From Mogibacterium pumilum (GTDB lineage Bacteria; Bacillota; Clostridia; Peptostreptococcales; Anaerovoracaceae): 50,141 nt of DNA. Below the pieces are notes generated by a model. The model was not told where the DNA came from. It was given only the letters and a program-made list of their open reading frames with translations, and ran no database searches. Positions 36,176-44,969 of the stretch are shown piece after piece. The stretch's first letter is position 1. Each line of letters begins with the position of its first letter. The position numbers and the translations under genes were made by a program. The DNA is taken from contig NZ_CP016199.1 in the NCBI RefSeq assembly GCF_002243385.1, positions 1,253,813 to 1,303,953 of the forward strand, read 5' to 3'.

Positions 36176-38373
36176 TATGACCTAGCCCTATATACCTCTG
36201 AAATCCCCGGTACATTTCTAAGAGCGATTAATAGTCGCTGCATCTGATGTGTATCCGAGATTGATACTGTTAGCGTACATGTAACGTTATTATCTTCGAC
36301 AGGTCTCATGTTCACACCAGAAAGTTTTATATCTAAATCCTCACAAACTTTTGATATATCGCTAAATAGGCCTTTCCTATCCTGTCCTGATACAAGAACA
36401 TCAGCATAATATGTCTGACCTAGTTTAGGTGTTTCCCATTCAACCTGTATTAGTCTATCCTTTTCTGCGTTTGGCAAACTCAAGATATTGGTACAGTCCT
36501 TTCTATGAACTGTGATACCACGGCCTTTAGTGATAAAGCCGATGATGTCATCGCCTGGTACAGGATTACAACATCTTGCAACCTTAATCAATAGATTGTC
36601 CAAGCCTTTGACAATTATGCCAGGTGTACCAGAGTTCGACTCTCTTTTGATTGGTTTTTTCCTGATTATCTCTTCTGCTTTTTTCTCTTCCTTGTGAGTG
36701 TCTTCAATATAATAATCGATAAGCCTTTGACCCAGTTTAACCTGTGCGGCTCCACCACCGGAAATTGAAGCATATAGCTCGTTGATATTGTTCATACCGA
36801 AGTCTTTGACAGCCTTTAGAAGATATGAGTTCTTAACAACAAGTGTGGGATTGTAACCTTTCTTCTTTATGTAGTTGGTAATATTGTTCTTCCCTTTTTC
36901 AACTACATTGGTTCTGTCAGCTTTACGTAGCCAATTTCTTATCTTGTTTTTAGCTTGAGAACTTTTAGCAATATTAAGCCAATCCATACTTGGCCCAGTT
37001 GAGTTAGCCGAAGTGATAATTTCAACGATATCACCAGTATTTAATTTATAGTCAATGGTGACCATCTTGCCGTTGACCTTAGCACCAACACATCTAACTC
37101 CGACATCTGTATGAATTTTAAATGCAAAGTCAATCGGAGTGGATTGAGCTGGAAGCTCAACAACATCACCGTGTGGTGTAAATACGAACACTTGGTGATC
37201 AAACAAATCAACCTTTAAAGTCTCGAGAAACTCAAGTGAATCATCAGTTTCTTTCTGCCATTCTAGAGCCTGTCTTAACCATGCAAGCTTCTGTTCATCT
37301 TCATCCTGTGTGCCAATAACCTTGCCTTCTTTGTACTTCCAATGCGCAGCTATACCATACTCGGCAATGCGGTGCATTTCCTTGGTGCGGATCTGGATTT
37401 CAAACGGATTACCGTTCTTATCCAGAACAGTGCTATGAATCGACTGATACATATTGGGTTTAGGCATCGCTATATAATCTTTAAATCTGCCTGGTATAGG
37501 TGTCCATTTTGTATGGACTAACCCAAGTGCTGCATAGCAATCTTTAACACTGTCAACGATGACTCTGATAGCTGTTAAGTCAAAAATTTCATCCAGTTGT
37601 TTCTTCTGGATTACCATTTTTTTATAAATGCTATATAGATGCTTTGAGCGACCCATAACCTCGCATTCTATATTTGCATTATCAAGGGCATCTTTAATTT
37701 CAGAAATAAGGTGTTGTATAACACTCTCTCTGCTTTCTCGTCTCTGGCTTACTTTACTAGACAACTCCTTGAATTCATTTGGATGAAGGTACATAAGAGC
37801 TAAATCTTCCAGCTCGAATTTGATGCTGTAAATACCGAGTCTTCCCGCGAGCGGTGCATAAATTTCAAGTGTCTCAAGAGCTTTTTCTTCGCGCTTCTTA
37901 GTCGGCATATACTCGAGTGTTCTCATGTTATGAAGTCTATCGGCAAGTTTAATGATCAGTACTCTGATGTCTTTAGACATAGCCAAAAACATCTTACGGA
38001 AATTCTCGGCCTGAAGTTCCTCTTTAGAATCATATTTGATATTACCAAGTTTAGTAACTCCATCTACAAGAAGTGCAATCTCCTCACCGAAATCATCGAC
38101 AAGCTCTTCACGAGTGTACGCGGTATCCTCAACTACATCGTGCATTAGTCCAGCGACGATAGTTTCAGTATCCATTCCAAAATTTGCCAATATAAAGGTT
38201 ACAGCAATAGGATGAATGATATATGGTTCTCCACTCTTTCTTCGCTGCCCTTCGTGCAAAGTATTAGCAATTTCAAACGCCTTAACCACAAGTGGTGAAT
38301 TGTACTTGTGGTTAAGACTTTCAAGCTTAGCTATAAATTCTTCAGTTGTCATAACTATAGCTTCTGACTGCAA
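36175..38373 (-). CDS. relA: bifunctional (p)ppGpp synthetase/hydrolase Rel
   Basis: 732 residues. The N-terminal HD hydrolase shows His54 and His78-Asp79 in LMHDVVEDT. The synthetase has the RFKD motif (GRFKDYIAMPKPNMYQS), the version found in dual-function enzymes rather than synthetase-only RelA. TGS (about 390-450), a zinc-finger-like CCNPVPGD region and a C-terminal ACT domain follow. It makes and removes the stringent alarmone. The start is TTG 38373, backed by GGAGG seven bases upstream. The first ATG, at residue 8, lacks one. Confidence 0.96.
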   Translation of the reverse strand: MQSEAIVMTTEEFIAKLESLNHKYNSPLVVKAFEIANTLHEGQRRKSGEPYIIHPIAVTFILANFGMDTETIVAGLMHDVVEDTAYTREELVDDFGEEIALLVDGVTKLGNIKYDSKEELQAENFRKMFLAMSKDIRVLIIKLADRLHNMRTLEYMPTKKREEKALETLEIYAPLAGRLGIYSIKFELEDLALMYLHPNEFKELSSKVSQRRESRESVIQHLISEIKDALDNANIECEVMGRSKHLYSIYKKMVIQKKQLDEIFDLTAIRVIVDSVKDCYAALGLVHTKWTPIPGRFKDYIAMPKPNMYQSIHSTVLDKNGNPFEIQIRTKEMHRIAEYGIAAHWKYKEGKVIGTQDEDEQKLAWLRQALEWQKETDDSLEFLETLKVDLFDHQVFVFTPHGDVVELPAQSTPIDFAFKIHTDVGVRCVGAKVNGKMVTIDYKLNTGDIVEIITSANSTGPSMDWLNIAKSSQAKNKIRNWLRKADRTNVVEKGKNNITNYIKKKGYNPTLVVKNSYLLKAVKDFGMNNINELYASISGGGAAQVKLGQRLIDYYIEDTHKEEKKAEEIIRKKPIKRESNSGTPGIIVKGLDNLLIKVARCCNPVPGDDIIGFITKGRGITVHRKDCTNILSLPNAEKDRLIQVEWETPKLGQTYYADVLVSGQDRKGLFSDISKVCEDLDIKLSGVNMRPVEDNNVTCTLTVSISDTHQMQRLLIALRNVPGISEVYRARS

Positions 38374-38407
38374 ATTGATGCCTCCAATAAAATGAATATA
38401 TTCTCGG

Positions 38408-40681
38408 TTATTTTATAATACCGTCATTCTCGCGTTTAGCTCGCTCAATTCTCTTGCGCTGCTTCTCGTTCTGCTCGATTTGTTTTGCGTACTTAGACAT
38501 GCTCTGTCTACGCATTGATTCATAAAGCAGCGGGCTGCACAGAAAAATTGATGAATATGTTCCTACTAATACACCGATAATAAGCGGAATTAAGAACTGT
38601 CTAATCTCAGATGAAACAAGCATAAACAACGGAATCATAACAACTATAGTTGTTATAGATGTCATTATCGATCTTGAAAGCGTTTGATTAATACTGTCGT
38701 TGATTAAACTAACGACCTCTTTGCGCTTATAGAACTTCGTGTTCTCACGGATTCTGTCAAATACTACAATCGTATCATTAATTGAGTAACCTACTACTGT
38801 CAGGATGCCCGCTATAAATGGATTGTTGATTGTAAATCCAAATATTGCATAAATCGCAAGTGTCACTAGTACGTCGTGCCCAAGTCCTCCCACAGCCGCT
38901 AGACCGTAGTTCCAATTTTTAAATCTGAATCGAATATATATGAGCATGCAGAACGTCGCTATGAGAATCGACTTGACTGCATTTCGTCTGAGTTCCTTAC
39001 CAACTGTAGGGCCGAACTCTTCAGATGACAGAACTGCGTCCTTCTTTAACTTATATTTAGAATCGATTGTATTAATGACTTCCTGTCTCTGGTCAGCCTT
39101 TAGAGCTTTAATAGTTCTGATTACAATCTGATTATTCTTTTCACCAGCATACACAATCTGAGGATTTAGCTTATGCTTTGCAATGGTTTCCTTAACTTCT
39201 TCGATATTGACCTTCTTGCCCATGTCGAGCTGGATAGTTGTACCACCAGTAAAATCAATTCCGTAATTAAAACCTTTAAATCCTGCGCATACAACTCCTA
39301 TAATAATTACACAGAGTGAAAGTGCGTAGAATTTTTTGCGGTTTCCAATAAAGTCGAATTGATGTTTTAACTTGAACTTAGGTGAACCGTCTTCATTTAC
39401 ACCGAAATACTTATTCTGACCGAATTTTTTGCTATCAGCAAGCAACGTAACGTATAGCTGAGTAATGATTACAGCTGTAAAAATACTGCAGATTGTACCT
39501 AGCATGAGTGTAAGAGCAAAACCCTTAACTGCAGTGGTACCGATTAAATACAAAACAATTGAAGCAATCAGAGTAGTTGTCTGCGAGTCAACAACTGTTG
39601 AAAGTGCAGATTTAAATCCTGTATCAACTGACGCTCTAATAGATTTACCTTTTGCAATTTCTTCTCTAATTCTAGTAAAGATAATTACGTTAGAGTCAAC
39701 TGCCATACCGATGGACAAGATTATACCAGCGATACCCGGTAGCGTAAGAACCGCCCCGAGAGCAACCATAATCACTAGAACGATGAGGACGTACAGTGAA
39801 AGCGCAAGGTCTGCAATAAAGCCAAGCAATCCATAAGTAACAAGCATCAATAAGAATACAATAGCAAGACCTATAATACCTGCTTTTACAGACTTAACTA
39901 AAGCGTTAGCTCCTATTGTTGCTGTCTCCACAGAAGAGTTAACTTCCGTGAGTGTTGCTGGTAGAGCTCCACCTCTGATAAGTGAAGATGTCTGTGAAGC
40001 TTCTTCTTTTGAGAATCCACCCTGTCTAGTAATTTCGCAACTTCTATTGTTAATTACATTCTTCGCTCTAGGAGCTGAGATAACTTTATTATCTAGCATG
40101 ATAATAATCGACTGTGCGTCAAATGAACTTCCGTCGGAATTCTTTAAGGTTGACGTTACAGTGCCTTGCGAAGTCTTCTCAGTGGCTTTTGCAAATTTCT
40201 GTGAGCCTGCTGATGTAAAGTCAATGGTTATTTTATACCCGCCATTACTTGAATCAGTGCTAAATGACGCGTCCTTGATATCATTACCACTCATGATCTG
40301 AGTACCATCAGCTAATAAGAATCTAAGCTGTGCAGTTTTACCAATCTGCTTGATAGCAGTATCAGCATCATCTACACCTGGCATCTCAACACGAACCTTG
40401 TTTGTTCCCTCAACAGAAACTGTAGCCTCAGAAATACCCATTGCATTAACACGATTTTCTAGAACTGATTTAGTCTGATCCATCAGTTTGGTAAGATCAG
40501 ATCCTTTTGCGTTGGTGTCTGCTTGAAGTAATACATACACACCGCCGTTAATATCAAGACCATACTTGAGCTGTTTATTAATGCTCTTAATTGGCCCAGC
40601 ACCTTTGATAGCTACTGCCCAACCGATAATGATAATAACTGTCACTAACGTTGCTAAAAACTTTTTTGTTCCAGTTTTCAT
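38408..40681 (-). CDS. secDF: SecD-SecF fusion protein export membrane subunit
   Basis: 757 residues. The SecD half has a large external domain with YGLDINGGVYVLLQ and the membrane block. SecF begins near residue 455 (FDFIGNRKKFY...GIDFTGGT). Twelve membrane segments are expected. It uses the proton gradient to help pull proteins through SecYEG, together with YajC encoded upstream. In many Clostridia secD and secF are separate. ATG 40681 follows GGAAGGG; the earlier in-frame start at 40735 is discarded. It has its own promoter near 40765-40793. Confidence 0.95.
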   Translation of the reverse strand: MKTGTKKFLATLVTVIIIIGWAVAIKGAGPIKSINKQLKYGLDINGGVYVLLQADTNAKGSDLTKLMDQTKSVLENRVNAMGISEATVSVEGTNKVRVEMPGVDDADTAIKQIGKTAQLRFLLADGTQIMSGNDIKDASFSTDSSNGGYKITIDFTSAGSQKFAKATEKTSQGTVTSTLKNSDGSSFDAQSIIIMLDNKVISAPRAKNVINNRSCEITRQGGFSKEEASQTSSLIRGGALPATLTEVNSSVETATIGANALVKSVKAGIIGLAIVFLLMLVTYGLLGFIADLALSLYVLIVLVIMVALGAVLTLPGIAGIILSIGMAVDSNVIIFTRIREEIAKGKSIRASVDTGFKSALSTVVDSQTTTLIASIVLYLIGTTAVKGFALTLMLGTICSIFTAVIITQLYVTLLADSKKFGQNKYFGVNEDGSPKFKLKHQFDFIGNRKKFYALSLCVIIIGVVCAGFKGFNYGIDFTGGTTIQLDMGKKVNIEEVKETIAKHKLNPQIVYAGEKNNQIVIRTIKALKADQRQEVINTIDSKYKLKKDAVLSSEEFGPTVGKELRRNAVKSILIATFCMLIYIRFRFKNWNYGLAAVGGLGHDVLVTLAIYAIFGFTINNPFIAGILTVVGYSINDTIVVFDRIRENTKFYKRKEVVSLINDSINQTLSRSIMTSITTIVVMIPLFMLVSSEIRQFLIPLIIGVLVGTYSSIFLCSPLLYESMRRQSMSKYAKQIEQNEKQRKRIERAKRENDGIIK

Positions 40682-40764
40682 AATTATGAATTGCCCTTCC
40701 TTCGTTCGTTTTCTCTTGAGGACACACGCCCCCATTTATCAAATAATACTTCAGAATATTTTAC

Positions 40765-40793
40765 ATTATATGCGCGATTTCTTCAAGTGATAA
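40765..40793 (-). promoter_or_regulatory. sigma-A promoter of the secDF-relA operon
   Basis: TTATCA (40793-40788) and TATAAT (40770-40765), spacing 17. A second reading, TTGAAG-17-TAAAAT, overlaps it. It lies just after the yajC terminator, so secDF starts a new transcript. Confidence 0.65.
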
Positions 40794-40883
40794 ATCCATT
40801 GATAAATAGCGATTTTGAGCATTTTCCAAAATAAAGTTAGATAAGTCTTATTTTGTCGTAAAAATTCCCAATAACTTATATAA

Positions 40884-40917
40884 AATAAAAAAAGCGTGCA
40901 CTTAGCACGCCTTTTTT
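40884..40917 (-). terminator. terminator after yajC
   Basis: GCGTGC (40899-40894 read on the minus strand as GCACGC) pairs with GCACGC (40905-40910) around a 5-base loop. On the minus strand TTTTTTTATTTTA follows. A-tracts and T-tracts on both sides make it work in either direction. It overlaps the yajC stop. Confidence 0.9.
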
Positions 40918-41332
40918 ATTCAGCATCCTTTTTAGTTTCTTCCTTGCTGTCTGATTTCTTAGCTCCAAGCTTCTTAGGAGTAACCTTTTTAGATCTATTG
41001 GTACGAGTTTCTTCAGTCGCTTCAGCCTTAACATCAGACTCTTTATCGTCTTTATTTTCAGCTTCTTGCTTACCAACTACGCTACCTACTGCAGATTTTA
41101 TAATCTCCATCTTAGTCTTGCCAGAACCTGTTTCGATTAGAATACGATCGTCCTTGATTCTTACAATCTTACCAACGATACCACCGATAGTAACAATGTT
41201 ATCACCAGGCTTAAGAGCAGCTCTCATGCTTGTAACTTCCTTGTCACGCTTTCTCTGTGGTCTAATCAGCATAAAGTAGATAAGCGGTATAAATACCAGT
41301 ATTAACACAATGTTGTATAAACCTGTCTTCAT
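40916..41332 (-). CDS. yajC: preprotein translocase accessory subunit YajC
   Basis: 138 residues. One transmembrane segment (about 6-22), the family signature FMLIRPQRKRDKE and a conserved small domain to about residue 90. The C-terminus is a 45-residue Lys/Glu/Ser tail, longer than usual. It associates with SecDF, encoded next. ATG 41332 follows GGAGGTG. A longer in-frame reading would run through the tRNA-Leu gene. Confidence 0.93.
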   Translation of the reverse strand: MKTGLYNIVLILVFIPLIYFMLIRPQRKRDKEVTSMRAALKPGDNIVTIGGIVGKIVRIKDDRILIETGSGKTKMEIIKSAVGSVVGKQEAENKDDKESDVKAEATEETRTNRSKKVTPKKLGAKKSDSKEETKKDAE

Positions 41333-41379
41333 CTTAACACCTCCAATATTTTCGTTAAAGTAAAAATTGAAAATATGAT

Positions 41380-41466
41380 TGGTGCCGGCGATGGGGGTCG
41401 AACCCATACGGTATTACTACCACGGGATTTTGAATCCCGCGCGTCTGCCAATTCCACCACGCCGGC
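41380..41466 (-). tRNA. tRNA-Leu(CAA)
   Basis: 87 bases with an encoded CCA. The acceptor arm is GCCGGCG, the anticodon stem CGGGA/TCCCG around the loop TTCAAAA, and a long variable arm marks it as class II. The anticodon CAA reads TTG codons. It lies 47 bases ahead of yajC. Confidence 0.95.
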
Positions 41467-41493
41467 AAAAATCTAATTTTTTTGTAAAAAAAA

Positions 41494-41575
41494 TGGTGTG
41501 GCTGACTGGACTCGAACCAGCACGGTCTCCCACATGCCCCTCAAGCATGCGCGTCTGCCATTCCGCCACAGCCAC
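41494..41575 (-). tRNA. tRNA-Leu(GAG)
   Basis: 82 bases with encoded CCA. Acceptor arm GTGGCTG/CAGCCAC, anticodon stem CATGC/GCATG around TTGAGGG, long variable arm. The anticodon GAG reads CTC and CTT. A run of Ts follows the CCA. Confidence 0.95.
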
Positions 41576-41586
41576 ACGACTATTTA

Positions 41587-41615
41587 AATATACAGAATAA
41601 TAGCGTAAAATGCAA
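41587..41615 (-). promoter_or_regulatory. promoter of the two tRNA-Leu genes
   Basis: TTGCAT (41615-41610) and TATATT (41592-41587), spacing 17. Transcription should start near 41580, just ahead of tRNA-Leu(GAG). Confidence 0.75.
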
Positions 41616-41722
41616 GCAAAATATAAAAAAACTTAAAATGAACAAATATAATAAGCCCTTAATGTAGCTGATTATAAAAAACTATTATATCGGCTATACT
41701 CATCATTCCTTCAAGTAGAAAT

Positions 41723-42442
41723 TTAATAATAAAAACCAGTCTTTTCATCTGAATACTGTTTTAATCTTAATTCATATGCGGCTTTTGCAGTTTCATAATA
41801 CGCAGGTTTAAAATTATCATTTCCTAGTTCTTTAATAAACGCAATAGCAAAATCAGGATTAAGAATAAGTAAAGGTCCGAGAAGATATGTGCCCATAAAG
41901 TTTTTATAATGGATTCCTTCTCTTTGTTCAGTCTTGTTAAATCCTGTCCCCCTAACTGTTTCAAATAAAGGTTCTATTCGAGCATCGTAAAAGCTATGAC
42001 CAAACTGACTCTTAAACCCAACAACTTTAATTTCATTATAAAGACCAACGTAAAGGGAATTAAATCGTTTAGCTAGAATATCTCTTTCAGTGTGATACTC
42101 AAAGAAATCAAGGCAGTCGACTTTTTCACCAGTCTTATCAATTATGTATTTACCAAAAACCTCAACAGCGTTACCAGTTATTAAAAAATGCTGTCCACGT
42201 TCTATAGCAAATTTGAATTCATCAGCATAAGAACTTGCATTTTCAATAAACAGTTGCTGCCCGCGTTCGGTCATAGTTCCCCTATATACGAAAGCAACTT
42301 TCCCTTCATCCAAAAATTGAGGTCGCTCACCAAGATGAGTTTCAATGACTTCAATATCTGAACACGATTCTTTCAGATAATTGATATTGGCAGAATCTCC
42401 ATATAAATTACTAAGTTCTGGATAGAGCATTTCGATAATCAT
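41723..42442 (-). CDS. GatD-like amidotransferase homologue lacking catalytic residues
   Basis: 239 residues, the length of GatD, and coupled to the murT-like gene (TAATG). GatD normally takes ammonia from glutamine for MurT. Family sequences have ICGGxQLLG with the Cys nucleophile; here it is ITGNAVEVFG (Thr89). Family TYxHGP with the catalytic His is TYLLGP here (Leu188). The GGGQD loop is RGTMT, and GFENHxG is GFKSQFG. The frame is intact and the fold landmarks remain (LYPELSNLYGDSANI, REGIHYKNFMGTYLLGP), so it is a maintained but catalytically dead homologue, not a decayed gene. It may act as a scaffold or bind another substrate. Confidence 0.85.
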   Translation of the reverse strand: MIIEMLYPELSNLYGDSANINYLKESCSDIEVIETHLGERPQFLDEGKVAFVYRGTMTERGQQLFIENASSYADEFKFAIERGQHFLITGNAVEVFGKYIIDKTGEKVDCLDFFEYHTERDILAKRFNSLYVGLYNEIKVVGFKSQFGHSFYDARIEPLFETVRGTGFNKTEQREGIHYKNFMGTYLLGPLLILNPDFAIAFIKELGNDNFKPAYYETAKAAYELRLKQYSDEKTGFYY

Positions 42443-43842
42443 TATCTTACCTTCTCAATTCTTTTTAAATATTCTTCTAGTTTTTTTCTAACCTTGCGTG
42501 CGGGAGAAAGCGGATCCGTTCCATATAAAAGATAAATTGTTTCACCTTCTATAAACTTTAACTCGTCAACACAATCAAGAGCATCACTTACATACTTAAT
42601 CTTCTCTTCAGGAATTCCAGCGGTTAGAAGTCTGAGCTTAAAATCTAAGCCTCTAGATCCTGTTGTGACAATAGTCTTTATCCTATCATCAGCAAGCAGC
42701 TCAAAATCAGCATCGTAGAGCCAGCACATATTCTCAGACCATGTAGCATCATCTTGGAAATTATTATTAAATAAAAGGAGCTCTTTATCACCAGGCTGTG
42801 CTTCGATATACTCGAAAACCCTTGAACTAGCATATGCATTTCTATCCTTACAAAGAACCGCGCTTAACTTGATTCTACCAGCCACAAATTCTTTAAGCCT
42901 CTCTTTTGTAATGCTTACACGACTAACTGCAGCTTTAATATCATCTAAAGAATATCTAAGTTCACTGAGCACCGTAATTAGCGTTAATTCATTATAAATA
43001 TTGAAAGTGCCGTTATTAAAAAGATTGAATTTACAGTTCTCACCTTTTAAAACTATATTCATAGTCATCTCTTTAATATTTACATTTGTCGCTAGATAGT
43101 CTGCTTCGTGAGATTTAAAGTCACAATTTGGACAATATGCACGACCGATGTTACTGTATCTATTTCTGTTGTACTTTAGTTTAGAATTACACACCGGGCA
43201 AATTGGACAGTCATCGATAAGATTCGTACAATTATCTTTGTCACTATCAAGTGCATCAATACCAAAAAACACTCTTTCATTGTCAGGGCACAGCTGTGAT
43301 GAGATAAGATCATCCGCATTTAAGATTAAACGTGTTGATTTATCAATATGTGCTTCAAGTACAGACTTCATATAGTCTGGGTGTGCATTCCTCATAATAG
43401 AATCACGCGATAAGTTGGTAACAACAAGGTAATCTACATGTACAAAAGGAAATATTCTTCTGGACGAAAGTTCATCAATTTCAAATATAGCAGTTCCAAA
43501 TCTCTGCTTTCCTATCAAGTTAACGCTCGTAATGAGAGATGTTGTAATTCCGGTAATCGTATTAGAACCTGCAGAATTATTTAGTACCCTTTCACCAAGA
43601 ACAGTAAGCGAGTCATTTAGGAGATTGGAACATGTAGTCTTACCATTAGTTCCAGTCACACCAATTATTTTATTAGGTAGTTCAATATACTTAAGAAAAT
43701 CAGGACATATTTTGATAGCAACAATTCCAGGAAAGTTGGTGCCATTATGTCTAGTTATCTTTAGTGCAATTATAGATATTTTTGCTATTAAAAGAGCGCA
43801 GAAAAAGCGCAATTTACCCATTTGATACTGTCGACCTTTCAT
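42442..43842 (-). CDS. MurT-like Mur ligase (DUF1727 C-terminus), diverged
   Basis: 466 residues. An N-terminal membrane-proximal stretch is followed by the Mur ligase P-loop GVTGTNGKTTCSN (61-73). A zinc ribbon has CPVC (215-218) and CPNC (237-240). The C-terminal DUF1727 domain has CWLYDADFE (373-381). MurT with GatD amidates D-Glu of lipid II. Here the usual KNPAG segment reads CKDRNA, and the Asp before the SWIWD stretch is Asn371. The reaction may therefore differ. The start at 43842 has no ribosome-binding site; Met8 (43821) is an alternative. Confidence 0.85.
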   Translation of the reverse strand: MKGRQYQMGKLRFFCALLIAKISIIALKITRHNGTNFPGIVAIKICPDFLKYIELPNKIIGVTGTNGKTTCSNLLNDSLTVLGERVLNNSAGSNTITGITTSLITSVNLIGKQRFGTAIFEIDELSSRRIFPFVHVDYLVVTNLSRDSIMRNAHPDYMKSVLEAHIDKSTRLILNADDLISSQLCPDNERVFFGIDALDSDKDNCTNLIDDCPICPVCNSKLKYNRNRYSNIGRAYCPNCDFKSHEADYLATNVNIKEMTMNIVLKGENCKFNLFNNGTFNIYNELTLITVLSELRYSLDDIKAAVSRVSITKERLKEFVAGRIKLSAVLCKDRNAYASSRVFEYIEAQPGDKELLLFNNNFQDDATWSENMCWLYDADFELLADDRIKTIVTTGSRGLDFKLRLLTAGIPEEKIKYVSDALDCVDELKFIEGETIYLLYGTDPLSPARKVRKKLEEYLKRIEKVR

Positions 43843-43875
43843 AATTAATATTTTTAAAATGGAATGATTATAAAT

Positions 43876-44910
43876 TTATTTATATAACTCATCCTTAAAG
43901 CTTGGAACTATTTTTAGAAGATCAGGAATAACTCCAATTCTACTTGGATTCTGATCCGGCAATTGCATATAGTCATAAGCAGTATAATTATTACCCTCTA
44001 CAATTTTAGGCCCTTTATTTGTGATAGCAACGTCCCATCCAACGTATCTCATCTCAGGAACAACCATGGCGGCCTTAAGAATCATTTCAGAAGCTTCTTT
44101 GAACATAGGTACTTCATATTCAGTCAAATCGTATCCTGTATCAGGATGCTTTGTATATATTAGATCTGTATCTGTGTTGCCACTATGGAATGGAAAATGA
44201 ATGACGCCAGTTTCCAAATCTATAGGGGCATGGATTCCATGAACATCGATAAAACGACCATTTACACCGAACTTCTGTGCGGCAAAGAATAAATGAGGCT
44301 TCTTATCGTCACCTATTATGGTAAACATCCTCATCGTATTAAGCGCAGGTTTATAGACTTCACGAATTTTATCGTGATTAATCATATATTCCTCAACTAC
44401 ACCGAAGTTCTTTTCCTTTATGTAGTCATAAAAAGCTTTAGCATCAGCAAAGTCTGACATACGAATGACTTCTGCACCTTTACCACATGCGAGATCGAGC
44501 ATCTTTGCAAAACCAACTTCGTTATCGTTATAAAAGCGTGTCGCTTCCTCAAGATTGCAATTTAGGGCATCAAGAAAATCTCTAGCGATAAACTCACTAA
44601 ACACCTCATCAAACTTATTCTTGTTATCGAAAATTTTAGCTTTTTCGGGATCGTTTAGAAATGCAACTAGCTTCTTACTACGCATACGCGTAATATATGT
44701 ATCACGCATTGTATCATCGAGCTCATAAAAGTGATATGTGATGTAATCATAATAACCACTACCAAAACGGCGGTAACAGTGATAGATGTCCTTGATTATA
44801 CTAGCCTTACTCCTGCCGCATCTTTTATTAATCTCAGTAGCTACTTCGTTGAGTTTAGAAAAACGTGCCCCAGAAAGTACCCTAAGTTTATAACGTAAAT
44901 TTGCACTCAT
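43876..44910 (-). CDS. sugar-transfer-associated ATP-grasp enzyme
   Basis: 344 residues. The ATP-grasp fold is visible as GFAKMLDLACGKGAEVI (glycine-rich loop), then EEYMINHDKI...NTMRMFTII, IDLETGVIHFP, a KHPDTG motif and a final YVGWDVAITNKGPKIVEGN. This is the ATPgrasp_ST pattern; such enzymes form acyl phosphates and link them to an amine or sugar. The substrate is unknown. It leads the operon with the murT- and gatD-like genes, suggesting cell-wall or polymer modification. GAGG precedes ATG 44910; the earlier ATG at 44925 lies within that site. Confidence 0.85.
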   Translation of the reverse strand: MSANLRYKLRVLSGARFSKLNEVATEINKRCGRSKASIIKDIYHCYRRFGSGYYDYITYHFYELDDTMRDTYITRMRSKKLVAFLNDPEKAKIFDNKNKFDEVFSEFIARDFLDALNCNLEEATRFYNDNEVGFAKMLDLACGKGAEVIRMSDFADAKAFYDYIKEKNFGVVEEYMINHDKIREVYKPALNTMRMFTIIGDDKKPHLFFAAQKFGVNGRFIDVHGIHAPIDLETGVIHFPFHSGNTDTDLIYTKHPDTGYDLTEYEVPMFKEASEMILKAAMVVPEMRYVGWDVAITNKGPKIVEGNNYTAYDYMQLPDQNPSRIGVIPDLLKIVPSFKDELYK

Positions 44911-44940
44911 AACTCTACCTCGCATAAATTAAGACATGTT

Positions 44941-44969
44941 ATTTTATCACAAATATTATTTTCTCTCAA
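44941..44969 (-). promoter_or_regulatory. sigma-A promoter of the ATP-grasp/murT/gatD-like operon
   Basis: TTGAGA (44969-44964) and TAAAAT (44946-44941), spacing 17, with a TGA just ahead of the -10 (extended -10). Transcription begins near 44934, about 24 bases before the ATG. The promoter begins right at the coaE stop. Confidence 0.78.

Noticed and set aside
41333-41407. Longer YajC start
   Set aside because: The extra residues would be encoded by the tRNA-Leu(CAA) gene, and GGAGGTG sits exactly ahead of the inner ATG.
41723-42442. GatD-like gene as a frameshifted pseudogene
   Set aside because: The frame is intact at full family length with all landmarks outside the active site, so point substitution under selection is more likely than decay.
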